Shown here: positions 47,049-56,748 of the stretch, piece by piece
Position numbering within the stretch: position 1 is the first letter of the stretch
Layout of the letters: every line of letters begins with the position of its first letter
Source of the DNA: Thinopyrum elongatum
Taxonomy: Eukaryota; Streptophyta; Magnoliopsida; Poales; Poaceae
Assembly: GCA_011799875.1 (NCBI GenBank)
Contig: CM022297.1
Coordinates: 71,437,868-71,501,867 of the forward strand
Direction: 5' to 3'
Length of the DNA: 64,000 nucleotides
Notes under the pieces: generated by a model
The model's input: only the letters and a program-made list of their open reading frames with translations
Database searches by the model: none
What the model was told of the DNA's origin: nothing
Program-made: the position numbers and the translations under genes

Positions 47049-47239
47049 AGTTCTCCTCCTCTAAAAGAAATTCTCGTCCCGAGAATTTAGGAGGTAGAAG
47101 GAAAAAGTCCGGGATATTCTTCCCGAAGATGATCCTCGCGTTCCCAAGTGGCTTCGTCTTCAGTGTGATTCGACCATTGCACTTTTAGGAACTTGGTCGT
47201 CTTCTGACGAGTACGACGTTCAGTTTCGTCGAGGATGCG
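47049..47239 (-). pseudogene. Fragment of a second nested-element internal region (Pol C-terminus)
   Basis: It matches 37913-38103 nearly base for base: polypurine tract, stop region, and the chromodomain-like tail up to the RILDETERR coding position. There it ends abruptly at the fusion with host pol at 47240. It shows that the nested element had a tandem second unit that was removed. Confidence 0.88.
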
Positions 47240-47418
47240 ATCTTTCTTATAATGAGTATCCGATCCGCATTCTCGACGAAGCTGAACGTCGGACCCATCA
47301 GAAGGTTACCAAGTTCCTCAAAGTTCAGTGGTCAAATCATACTGAAGATGCAGCCTCTTGGGAACGCGAGGATAGCCTCCGTGCTGAATACCCCGAACTT
47401 TTCCCTTCTACCTCTTAA
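47240..47418 (+). pseudogene. Host-family Pol 3' end (copy 2, continued)
   Basis: Plus-strand pol resumes at a position equivalent to about 25500 in copy 1 (DLSYNEYPIR) and runs open to TAA 47416-47418 with the chromodomain-like tail. The Trp codon that is TGA in copy 1 (25590) is intact TGG here, so that stop is private to copy 1. The polypurine tract and LTR 3 follow. Confidence 0.88.
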
Positions 47419-47454
47419 TTCTCAGGACGAGAATTCTTATTAGTGGAGGAGATT

Positions 47455-50400
47455 TGTAACACCCCCAGTGGTTAGCCACAGTAATCCCACTTTTGATAAT
47501 GCCATGTCAGCATGACCAATAGTGCTTAAACATCATTTGGATCCTATCTCTTTTCAAATTCAAATTCAAATGGAAATTCAAACTAAAAGTGGAAACAAAA
47601 GTTGTTCAAATCTGAAAACCAAAATGTTCATAATATTGTAAATATTCCAGAGATAATTCTAAAATTATAAACAACATATACTAAATTAATTATGTGCCTC
47701 CAACAGCAACAAAACAGAGGTGTTTAATCCATTTTCATTTATTTAAAATCCAAATAAAATTCAATTACCCCCAAACCTTTTTATAACAGAGCTAGAAGTT
47801 GCACTATAAAAATGTGGCTAGTTCACCTATTTTACAAAAGTCTATTTGGGGCTAAACAATTTGCAAAACAGGAGCTAAAAGGAAAAACAGGAAAAGAAAA
47901 TAGAAAAAGGGGAAAGCAGCCCACAGCTACTGGGCCTAAGTGGCAATAGTGGCCCAGCCCGCCTGGCCTTTTCCCTCACCTCCCGCACTGCTCCCCATGG
48001 CGCGCTGTCGAACACAGCGCGTGCACGAGCGCGCACAGCCAGACCCCCCTCTCCCCTGCACGACAGCGCGCGCCGCGCCCGTGGTGGATAAGGGCCGAGC
48101 CCCCTGCCTCCCTGGCCTCCCCTCGCCTCACTTCCCCCTCTCTCTGCCTCGTCCCCGTTCTCCCCACCGCAGCAGGGCGCAGCCATGGCCGCCACCGCGC
48201 CGTAGCCACGGCCACCGAACCCTCCTTGCCGCTTCGCCGTGTCCAGCAGCACCGCCTGCGTCGACTACGCCGACTACGAGGACGGGCCCGAGCTCTACGC
48301 CACTGCATCGCCTCCACGCCGCCCTCTCCCTCCTTGGATCGCCGCCACACGCCGTCGATGATTCCGGCGACCCCGAGCTTCCCCGAGCCCTCTGCCAGTT
48401 CCCTACAGCTCCGCGGTGAGCAGCCGCATCGAAACCCCCTCCTCCCTGTCCTTCCCCGTAGCCGTAGCTAGCCGCCGCCGTGCCCGTACTCTGTCCACCG
48501 CCGTCGCTGCCATTGCCGCGCTCCCAGAGCAGCTCAGCTCGGTCCAACAGCGCCGGCGTGCTCCTGGTGAGCTGCAGAGGCCGCCCCCCCCTTTACTTTG
48601 CTCGCTAGCCCACTGCAGCCACGCGCCCGAGCACCACCCGAGAGCCCCGCCGCCAACCGTCGTCGCCGGCGTCGTTCCGGCCACCCCCGAGACCAACCAC
48701 CACCACCACGCGATGCGGCTCGCCGCGCCCGTTCTAACGAGCCAAACCACAGCCCCGGGGATGCCCTGTGGGCGAATCCCGAGCCTCGCCGGTGCGCCTC
48801 GCCGCGATGGAGCTCGCCGGAGTGCCCTCCGGCCGGCGTCCGACGTGGCCGACCGGGCCCCACCGCTGTGCCGCTGACAGCTGGGCCCCGCGGGCCTAGT
48901 TGACCCGGTCAGCCGCTGACTGGGCAACTCTGACCCACTGACACGCGGGCCCCATCACCTAAACATGTTTTATAAATAATTAAAACTATTAATTAAAATC
49001 TATAATTAATTAATTAGTTAATTAGTCACTGACAACTGGGGCCCACACCCCTAATTAGTTCTTTTAGTTTTAATTAACCCACTGTTAATTCACAGAGGCT
49101 GACAGGTGGGCCCCACCTGTAAGGTTTGACTCTGGTCAGCCAGAGTTGACTGCTGATGTCATCTTTTCGTCATGCTGACATCACCGTTTACTATTCTAGA
49201 TAATTCGAATTTAAATAATTAAATAAAATTCAAAAAATCAATTAAACTTTAGAAAATCATATCTTTTAAACCGTAACTCCGATGAAAATAATTTATATAT
49301 GAAAGTTGCTCAGAATTTCGATACGAAGCTGACTACGCCCTCTGTATTCCTGTCAGATGTCCCTAGCTAGATGAACATGGAAATTTTTGCCTGTTTTCGA
49401 TAAATGAATAGTGCCTGGCTTTTATAAAATAAATCCAAACAAATTCCTAAAATAACTAAATGACTTAGACAAGTCTTTAGGCAACCCTGCACTGCACGTT
49501 AGCATAGCCTGCTTTGAGTTGCTCATGTTTGCTGTGTATTTATACTGCTTCCTCCCCCTCTTCTCTCTCGTTAGACTCCGACGCAGTTCCCGGTACCGAC
49601 GCAGCTCCGGAGCCCGACGCCACCATTGACGACCTTGCCTTTGCCGCCGAGCAAACAGGAAAGCACCCCCCCCCCCTTGAGCATACCGATATCACCTATT
49701 ATTTCTCTCTCATGCTTGCATTAGAATTACTGCTGCTGCTGCTTTACCTATTCTGATGCATAGCCTGTTTATTGTAACCTGCTATTGAAACCTTACCTGC
49801 TTATCCTAAACTGTCTAGTATAGGCTGGGTAGAGACCTATCAGTGACCCCACCTCTTCCGATTGCCCCGCTGGATTATCAGAAGACCCGATCGACGGGAT
49901 TGAAGACCAGGCCCCGGCACCGCACATCGCCCCCCCCCCCTTAGTTGTAACGACACTGCAGCTTTACTATCAAGTGCCGAGGGTGAAACCTCCTGTAGCA
50001 CTTATGATGTTAACTCTGTAGAGTAGCTATTCGGTCGTGGTCATCGAGGGTGATTCCTCCTTCACCGCTTCCGATAACGACGCCGTCGTACAACATCTCA
50101 AGTGTGAACCCAGCGAGGGTGATTCCTCCGAGTTCACCTTGACGGATATATCGGGTAGGAATCCAACGAGGGTGATATCTCGGATTCCCCTGATGTTATG
50201 GACACACGGATACTTGGACTGTACTATTGTTACTTGGAAAGGCGGGTCGACCCTGAGGGGTACCCGCGTGTGATGTGAAGACGGGTTGCCTGGATGGTGC
50301 CCGAGTGAGAATACGAGGCGTGGCCGGGCATTCTTGGCCCTTGCCGCAAGTCCTCGAGACGGGGCGACGGGGTCACATCGATCGTGAGTCTCTGCTCATT

Positions 50401-51608
50401 ACCGCACTACCAACACACTACGATTTGGATATTTGATTCGAGTGGGCCTTTGGCCTAATAGCACTAACCATCACGCGGGAAAAGTTATGAGCACTCTGCA
50501 TCTATGCATCAGCAGAAAGCTTTGTCAGACGTCCAGTTCAGCATTGTGGCCGGTTCGGATCGTGTCGTTGGCGCTGGTATGGCCCAAGACCCCTGAGCGC
50601 TTAGGTTGTAGACCAGCGGGGACCTCTCTGCTGAGCTCTAGGTAGGGCTACGGTGTGTCGTTTGGCCGAGGTCGGGCATGACCCGGAAAAGTGTGTCCGG
50701 CCGGAGTTAAGCGAGTGTGGTGGGTAAGTTGGTGCACCCTTGCAGGGAAGAACTAATCTATGCATAGCCGGATCCTCGGTAACGGACACTCGGAGTTGTA
50801 TCCCGATCGATAAAATTATAACTGGTTACTTGTGATGAGTATGGCTCTGGGATTGCTTCTCGCAGGGAGTCGAGAAGGGATCTCAGGACGAGGATGATGA
50901 CTATATGGCTCTGGGATTGCTTTCTCGCAGGGAGTCGAGAAAGGATCTCTGGGTGAGGTTGATGACACTACTACTACATTATACTGTGCTGATCTACTCT
51001 CTTCTATTGCTGCAAGACCGCTGAAGATGCTAGTCTTCGATAGGAGTAGGCCTCCTCTCTAATTCTGGCATTTCTGCAGCCCAGTCCACATATACAGCCG
51101 TTCTTTGATAATGTTGCATATGTAGTGTAGATCCTTGCTTGCTGAGTACTTCGGATGAGTACTCACGGTTGCTTTGCTTTCTTGTTTCCCCATATCCTTT
51201 TGATGCAACCAGATGACGGAGCCCCTGAGACAGCTACCCCCGCCGACGATCGCTACCACTACCCCGAGGGTGGATACTACTACGAGTTGGCCGACGACCA
51301 GGAGTAGGTTCGGAGGGTTCCAGGTAGGAGGCCTGCGCCTTTCGATCGTAGTGTTTTCTTTTGCCCCGTCTTCTAAGGGCTTATCTGTGTTTTCTTTTAT
51401 ATCTGTACTCAGATATCTGATGCTTCCGCTGACGCTTGTATGCGAACTTATGTATTCGAGCCCTCGAGGCCCTTGGCTTGTAATATAAAGCTTGTATGAC
51501 TTTATTTATGTTTTAGAGTTGTGTTGTCATATCTTCCCGTGAGTCCTTAGGCTTGATCGTGTGCATTTACGTATATGATTAGTGCACGATTGAGTCGGGG
51601 GCGTCACA
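47455..51608 (+). repeat. LTR 3 (3' LTR) of the composite element
   Basis: 4154 bp with the standard termini and followed by CGCCA. It shares the 514-bp segment and the 38-bp absence with LTR 2. Its last 320 bp have many private differences from LTRs 1 and 2 (ccccgtcttc, gtgttttc, atatctg, gcgaactt, gcccttgg, gtcatatc, acgtatatg). Confidence 0.92.
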
Positions 51609-51613
51609 CGCCA
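51609..51613. repeat. Right 5-bp target-site duplication (CGCCA)
   Basis: Identical to the five bases before LTR 1 (16981-16985). It defines the empty site as ...tttgcaacCGCCAcaacacttc.... Confidence 0.85.
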
Positions 51614-51853
51614 CAACACTTCTGTCGGCACATAGCTGTTTTTGATTTTAATAAAATATAAGGACCTATATTCAAAAGAACATGACGGCACATTATTAAC
51701 GTACTCAAAAAAATATACAAACTACATATATATTCATAATCTATGGAAAAAATTTCTCCAAATCGATAAATAATGTATGTATGTTTATATTTACACATGG
51801 TACATGTAAGTTAATCAAATAATAATACATGAAAAAACATTAAAAACTGTATA

Positions 51854-51858
<5 letters not shown>
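51614..51858. other. AT-rich flank; no gene seen
   Basis: Short AT-rich stretch between the composite and the TA repeat. It once abutted the inverted 335-bp repeat fragment at 16978. No coding frame or recognised element. Confidence 0.5.

Positions 51859-51892
<34 letters not shown>
51859..51892. repeat. TA dinucleotide microsatellite
   Basis: About 16 uninterrupted ta dinucleotides directly next to the short CACTA-like element. A simple repeat, likely length-polymorphic. Confidence 0.95.
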
Positions 51893-51893
<1 letters not shown>

Positions 51894-52348
51894 CTATGCC
51901 GACGGCACTACCGTCGGCATAGCTGCGGCAGGGGCAGGTGGCCGGCGCGCCGCGGATCGATGACGTGGCGGCTATGCCGACGGCAGCCGTCGGCATAGAC
52001 GCTGGTCGGTGCACTTCGGATCGATGACATGGCGTGCAAATCTATGCCGACGGCCGCCCGTCTCTGTCATCGGCATAGTTTAAACGTCGTTAGCCGTCGG
52101 TTACGAGAGGGGTCGCCGGGCCCACAGCTATGCCGACGTCCCATGTATGCCGACGGCGGGTGTAGGCGTACGCGTAGATAGGCCGACGGCATTTCTGTTC
52201 CGACGGGGACCGTCGGCATACATACGGATAGACCGACGGCCTTATTACGCCGACGGCCTGGACCTGGCTGTCGGCATAGCCCGGAGTAGACCGACGGGGG
52301 CCGTCGGCATATCTTCGGCCGTCGGGGTAGTGCTCTGTTCCGGTAGTG
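51893..52348. mobile_element. Short CACTA-like element with gccgtcggcata hairpins
   Basis: Many inverted copies of tatgccgacggc/gccgtcggcata fill the block. The right end reads ttccggtagtg (52338-52348), i.e. a CACTACCGGAA terminus reversed, and a cactaccg word lies at 51906 near the left end. No matching 3-bp target duplication is evident at these limits, so the left end may be truncated. About 450 bp, non-coding, same family as the element ending at 12489. Confidence 0.6.
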
Positions 52349-52945
52349 TCGTACATTAGCTAATAACTCCTCTTACGCTCGCTAGTAATGCTACCATGAC
52401 AGAGTCAACTTATTATCCACATATCTTTTTTCTTAAGTTGGACCTTAGGACTCGATTTGTTAAACAAAACGGAAGAGAGATGTCTGGTTAATTTGTGGAA
52501 AAGCGGGTAGAAACTGTTACAACACATCGACGTGGCATCCCGCCTCCACCCTGCCTCACCTCCGGCAAGCTTCTAGCCATGCCTCGCCGTTGTGTCCCTG
52601 TCTCCAGCTCGGGGTCCGTTTAATCCAGTCAGGGGTCAAAACGAAAAGGCTGTCCCACCTGCACCCGTCAAGCCTCGAGCTCGCTCCGCCTTGGATGTTG
52701 TGGTGAGATGCAGCACCGCCAGCTCCGGCTTTGCTTCCGTCTTGGCCTTGCTAGTTAGCGTCCCCTCGCTTCGCTGCCACTCACAGTGGCGCTCCCATCT
52801 CGGCCTTGGGGCTTCGCTCCTCTCCCATCAAAATTCGACTCACACAGTTTGTAATCTTAGCCAACTGAGAATTAGCAAAATCAAAATTCATTTGGTTATA
52901 GAAAATATGAATGAACAACCCTTTTTAGCATGAAACAAAGAAACT
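52349..52945. other. Intergenic DNA; no gene seen
   Basis: Unremarkable sequence with a moderately GC-rich patch (52540-52820). The 113-codon plus-strand frame there shows no motif, start context or splice partner I can defend. Confidence 0.4.
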
Positions 52946-54075
52946 CTGTTTCAACTTTGTACCGATGAGCAAACCGAAGCCACATGCGTTCAACACACAC
53001 TTTTACCGAGAAACGAGAACCTGGCCACCAGCAACCGTCTGGTAGACGGTACTACTTGTCCTGAGGCAGTTGAGGCAGACGCTCCATGCATGTGCATGAG
53101 TTGATCGATCACACCAAAGATGAAGTAGCACCGGTGACTAGTGCATGATCGGTCTGTACATGGTGTATATGGGGTTTTGGATCATGTATGTCTGCTTAAA
53201 CATCATTTATACATATGACACTCCAAAACCTTTCAAAAGGACATGAATCGTAAATGACGTGCAGACCACTAGCATTTTATGTTAGACATATAAAACTTCA
53301 TTGTTGTGTAAATTTAGTGGGGTTCATGAAATATGAACCAAGGGAGATGTACATTAAAAAGGAGAGGGAGGACTGGCTTACAGCAAAGAAAAAAAAGTGA
53401 GAAATATGTAGAAACTGCCTTTTGCTGCGAAATATCAGGTCTGTTTTGACTTTCAAGTGTACTACCGATGCGCAAACAGAAAGCACATGCATTTACTCGA
53501 CACACTTTTCAGACAGAGAATCCACAAGCCTGCAGCGTCAAACTGTCAAACTGTCAACTTTTCAGACAGTTGAGGCAAACGGCTCCATGATCATATGCTG
53601 ATGACACCCACGTTGAACTACGGCCGGGTAGATCAGGTTGACAGCTGAGTGGCGCACACTGCGTGAGTGGCCACACAAAGTTACACGAAGAAACAAGAAC
53701 TCAGCTCTTCTGCGTTCATGCGTTTATGTATTTATAACAGATGCACGGCACGCACCGCGTGAGAAGGGCACAGAGCCATGATGGGCCTTCTGCGTTCATG
53801 CGTCTACTTTGAAGTTCAATGGTAAATTTGCCCTCAATTTCAACTTTGTGATTTTGCCTTTGCTCGGGCAGTAGTTGAGGCAAGCGGCTCCATGACCATA
53901 AGCTGATGACACCCACGTTGAACTAGCAGTAGCAAGTAGCAGCTTGTACGCACATGATCATCCTACAGCCCGCACTGACACTACGGCCGAGTAGATCAGA
54001 TTGACAGTTGAGTGGCACACACTGCGTGAGTGCCCACACAAAGTTACACGCGGAAACAAGAACTCAGCTCTTGTC
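52946..54075 (+). repeat. Three diverged promoter-side repeats upstream of the secreted-protein gene
   Basis: Three related blocks (about 52946-53110, 53445-53700, 53800-54075) share ordered words: gcaaac...cacatgc...cacactttt, then gttgaggca.acg.ctccatg, then, in the last two, gatgacacccacgttgaacta, gagtggc.cacactgcgtgagtg, cacacaaagttacac and aacaagaactcagctctt. A further word, cttctgcgttcatgcgt, occurs at 53706 and 53788. They look like serial local duplications. A related word pair lies inverted at 14.46 and 15.6 kb, upstream of the pseudogene. Confidence 0.75.
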
Positions 54076-54237
54076 TTGTCCATTAGAAATCTAATCCATT
54101 TGTCTTTTTTTTTCCCAGGGTTAAGACAGAGGCCCTTTTCAAAAAAAAAAAAAGAACACCAGTGTCTGTAAAACCATACTGGCAACTCGTGCATCAACTC
54201 GCACCAGTTCACACAGCTCTGCTCTTACCTGTCCACC

Positions 54238-54244
54238 ATATATG
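54238..54244 (+). promoter_or_regulatory. TATA-like box of the secreted-protein gene
   Basis: catatatgc lies about 90 bp before the ATG at 54330, a normal distance for a plant gene with a short leader. The equivalent box survives upstream of the inverted pseudogene (13961-13968). Confidence 0.55.
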
Positions 54245-54329
54245 CGTGCTTGGCCGGCCACATTTCGTTCACCCAGTTGAAGTAGCAAGCAGTAGCAGGT
54301 TCTGTGCACTCCTCAGCCCGAAGTCTGCC

Positions 54330-54999
54330 ATGGCTCGGCTCTACCACCTCACCCTCCTCTCAGTCTTCTTTCTGCTCATCATCACCGGCCTCGTGGCTGC
54401 CGATCCGTCCGGAGGGAAGGTCGGCAAGAAGGTGACCATGACCGTCCAGTTCCCGCCTGCCGACTCGCCGCCGGGGGTGATGATCACGATCTCAATGCAA
54501 TATGTCCGCGAGGACGGGGTGCACGACAGCCACGTCCATCTCGACTGCGACGACCACGAGCCGTATGCCTCTCTCTCTCTCTGACTCCGACGAGCCGCCG
54601 TGAAATTTAGCTTGATTTGATTTCTAGCTAATCTTGCGGTTGATCTCCAGCCAGCTCGATTCCGCCGCAAAATACCTTGTCAGGAGCCTGGAGAAGATAC
54701 TAGATGAGGAGGCATCTCTATCCGAGGTAACCTGTAGATTTTGCCCCTCCCTATCTATCCATCGGTTCATTTCTCAGAACTCAGAACGCAATGCAACTGC
54801 TCACATTTGCCTCCTTGTTTCTGAGCTTTAGGCCTACATGAACATGCCCAGTCAGTGGATGGACGTCCTCTTTGAATTGGTCTCAGGGAAAATTAGGCGC
54901 GATTTACTTTATTATCGTAGTTTTGTCTCTGCAAGGAGCTCGTTCGCTCGTGCCAACAATAACTCGGTGCTGGGAGCCCTATCCACCTCTCACTACTAA
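54330..54999 (+). CDS. Three-exon gene for a predicted secreted protein of 158 residues, family unknown
   Basis: Exons by splice signals: 54330-54562, 54651-54726 and 54832-54999 (stop TAA). The introns are 88 and 105 bp with gt..ag ends and the frame joins cleanly at both. The ATG sits in a good context (tctgccATGG). Residues 1-24 form a classic signal peptide (hydrophobic LLSVFFLLIITGLVA, cleavage likely before DPSGG). The mature part has a Lys/Val strand-like segment (KKVTMTVQFPP, MITISMQYV), a His/Asp-rich patch (HDSHVHLDCDDHEP), then a helical half (KYLVRSLEKILDEEASLSE; MDVLFELVSGKIRRDLL). There is one cysteine after the signal. Unspliced, the frame would end after 84 codons in a CT repeat. 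Support for splicing: the dead paralogue at 13.2-13.9 kb shows matches at the exon 1 donor and across exons 2 and 3. I do not recognise the family; function is unknown. Confidence 0.72.
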
Positions 55000-55321
55000 C
55001 ATAGGGTGAAAAATCTTCTGCGTTCAGTCTATGGAGTGCCCATTCGGTAGCGTGCACTGTGCAGGATGATGGAGTACATCTACCTTCAGTTATCTCTGTA
55101 TAACTTGGATTCTGTAGCTTAACATATCTTTGGTGTTCGAGAAAGAAAATATCTTCTTGTTCTTCTATTTATGTATTTCGGCAGAATTTCCGTCAACTGA
55201 AAGAACTCTATTGTGTTGTACTTGTACAAACAGATTAATAGAGCGTAAATGCACAAGTATAAAAAGCCATGAAAAAGTAGACAAGAATACAAGCAGGGAC
55301 CTGTGTACGCTAGCTAGCTAA
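55000..55321. other. 3' flank of the secreted-protein gene
   Basis: AT-rich sequence without a supportable frame. It presumably holds the gene's 3' UTR; no single polyadenylation signal stands out. It ends in gctagctagctaa just before the copia LTR, where the LTR's target duplication would lie. Confidence 0.4.
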
Positions 55322-55850
55322 TGTTGGCGACGAACCCTAAACCGTAGCTAGCCCTAGCTCCTCTCTAGCTCTCCCTCTCTCTCTGCCACAGACCAAGGAA
55401 GAAGAAGGAAGAAAGAAGAGCACACGGTGGACACGATGGGTTTTTTCCCGCGCACGAACGCCCGCTGCACGAACAGCTTCTCCTCGAGCACGAACTCGAC
55501 ACCCACAGCCATTACAATGAACCCCTCGAGGGCTTTATACCCGGGGCAGGCGCTGCACACGATCCCCACGCCTGTACCCGCCCGAGCGCTCGGTCCGGCC
55601 CGCTCTGGCCGCGCCCACCCTGCGCACGATCGCGCCCGGGTCACGGCGAGCCCGCAACGGCACGACTCGGTCACCCTGACCTGCTCGCCAACGGCTGCAC
55701 CAGGTCCGGCGCCACGCGCGCCCCTACCCTACTCTACGCATGAACACACGCACGCCAACGCAGCGGACCCGACGTGCCCGACACGCTCAGCTCGCGCCCA
55801 TACACGCGCTAGACGTGCCCGACGTGTCGCCGCGGCTTATTCATCCAACA
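55322..55850 (-). repeat. Copia-type LTR, 529 bp, minus orientation
   Basis: On the minus strand it begins TGTTGGATGAATAAGCC (55850) and ends CGTCGCCAACA (55322), with TGTTGG/CCAACA inverted ends. A purine tract (agggggtgaag) lies immediately upstream at 55851-55861, so this is the 3' LTR. A TATA box (tataaag, minus strand) lies at 55539-55533. The GC-rich body gives spurious open frames. Confidence 0.82.
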
Positions 55851-55861
55851 CTTCACCCCCT

Positions 55862-56177
55862 AAGCCGCGGCTCAGAGCAGGCCGTCTTCCTCGACGCCGG
55901 CGTCCTCCAGCAGCGCGCGCCCAGCCGCCGGCTCCTTCCGCAGCTGGGGGCACTCCCTTTTGAAATGGCCGCGCTCGCCGCACTTGTAGCAGCGGACGCG
56001 CCTGTTGCCGCCGTTGCCCGACGCGACGCTCTTGCCATCGTCGTCGTCCCGATCGCCGCCGTGCTGCCGCTCCCGTGCCCGCCACTGTGCCGCCGTGAAC
56101 ATGAGCTGGCCGTCCGCCTGCTCGCTGCCAGCTTGTCCACGTCGCCGCAGCCGCTTGTCGAAGGCCTTCAGGCGACC
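55862..56177 (-). pseudogene. C-terminal part of a copia Gag, interrupted by the CACTA element
   Basis: The minus-strand frame reads GRLKAFDKRL..., then QLMFTAAQWRARER, a basic Gly-rich linker and the CCHC zinc knuckle CYKCGERGHFKREC, ending DGLL and a stop near 55872. This is the typical C-terminus of Ty1/copia Gag (UBN2-type), which binds element RNA. The N-terminal part is missing because a CACTA terminus starts at 56178. Only a few bases separate the gag stop from the polypurine tract: protease, integrase, RT and RNase H are absent. The element is therefore gag-only, or has a very precise pol deletion. Confidence 0.82.
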
Positions 56178-56197
56178 CATTAGTAGAAAACGGCCCA

Positions 56198-56390
56198 TTT
56201 ATCCCGGTTCCAGATGCCCTTTAGCCCCGGTTCTGGAACCGGGACTAAAGGGTCGGGACTAAAGCCCAAAACCTTTAGTCCCGGTTCGCTTACGAACCGG
56301 GATAGAAGGGGCTCCACGTGGCCGCTGCGGGGAGCCCAGGCAGGAGGACCTTTAGTCCCGGTTGGTAACACCAACCGGGACCAAAAGGCA
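56198..56390. repeat. CACTA subterminal hairpin repeats (left end)
   Basis: Inverted pairs include cccggttctggaaccggg (56229-56246), cccggttcgcttacgaaccggg (near 56280) and cccggttggtaacaccaaccggg (near 56357), interspersed with ctttagt/actaaag. In CACTA elements such motifs bind the element's own regulatory protein; that role is taken from family knowledge. Confidence 0.85.
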
Positions 56391-56748
56391 TCCACGCGTC
56401 AGCAGCTGGCAGGAGCTGAGGTTTTTGTTTTTTTTGAAAGGGGGGGGGTTAGGGGTTTTGGAGGGTTAATTTAGAGGTTTCATATTGTGTTAGCTAGCTA
56501 ATAGAGAGAAGTGACCTCTCTTTATCTCCGTGCTTGGTCGACGCTATCTACTATACGTATAGAGAGAACTCGACACGCTAGCTAGTAAGCAAATGAAGGA
56601 ACCATTAAGTACACAAGATCGTCATGAACATATACAGAGAGAAGTGATCGACCTCTCTTTCTTCGAGAGATTGGTCGAACAACAAGTTTTCGTATATCTA
56701 TCCGATGCTACTAGCTACATATATACAATATAAGATCTCTTACAATCC
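56391..56748. other. CACTA 3' non-coding stretch
   Basis: Between the hairpin repeats and the stop of the minus-strand gene. It contains two similar copies of an agagagaagtgac.gacctctcttt word (about 56502 and 56637). No gene. Confidence 0.5.

Larger units (their letters stand above)
33695..47239 (-). mobile_element. Nested reverse-orientation gypsy element: LTR-internal-LTR-partial internal
   Basis: On the minus strand, from the right: a 190-bp end of an internal region (47239-47049), an LTR (47048-42829), primer site, extra ORF, pol, polypurine tract, then an LTR (37912-33695). The left edge is a clean LTR end (tgtgacgacc). The right edge is not an LTR but pol sequence fused to the host element, so no target duplication remains. 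It is a sister family of the host element, sharing recognisable LTR ends and pol. The extra internal fragment implies it too was once LTR-internal-LTR-internal-(LTR). Confidence 0.88.
16986..51608 (+). mobile_element. 34.6-kb composite gypsy element: LTR-internal-LTR-internal-LTR
   Basis: Three plus-strand LTRs of one family (16986-20660, 25716-29861, 47455-51608) separate two internal regions. Each internal region starts with a tggtatcagagc primer-binding site, and the first ends in a purine-rich tract. One CGCCA target duplication flanks the whole unit, so it appears to be one insertion that was later tandemly duplicated by recombination between LTRs. The second internal region is interrupted by a related element in reverse orientation at 33695-47239. 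Pol gene order (protease, RT, RNase H, integrase) and a chromodomain-like tail place the family among Ty3/gypsy chromoviruses, probably the Tekay/Del clade; the clade is inference. Confidence 0.9.

Noticed and set aside
16986..51608. Two independent neighbouring gypsy insertions instead of one tandem unit
   Set aside because: Only one target duplication pair flanks the whole. The middle LTR has no target duplication and serves both internal regions, with mosaic sequence.
54162..54584. A 140-codon single-exon protein starting upstream of 54330
   Set aside because: The extra N-terminus begins at a GTG, includes the TATA-like region, and would bury the clear signal peptide. The CT-repeat ending is better read as intron.
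55427..55963. Plus-strand 178-codon frame as a gene
   Set aside because: It lies across the copia LTR antisense to the element and is GC-driven; it has no motif.
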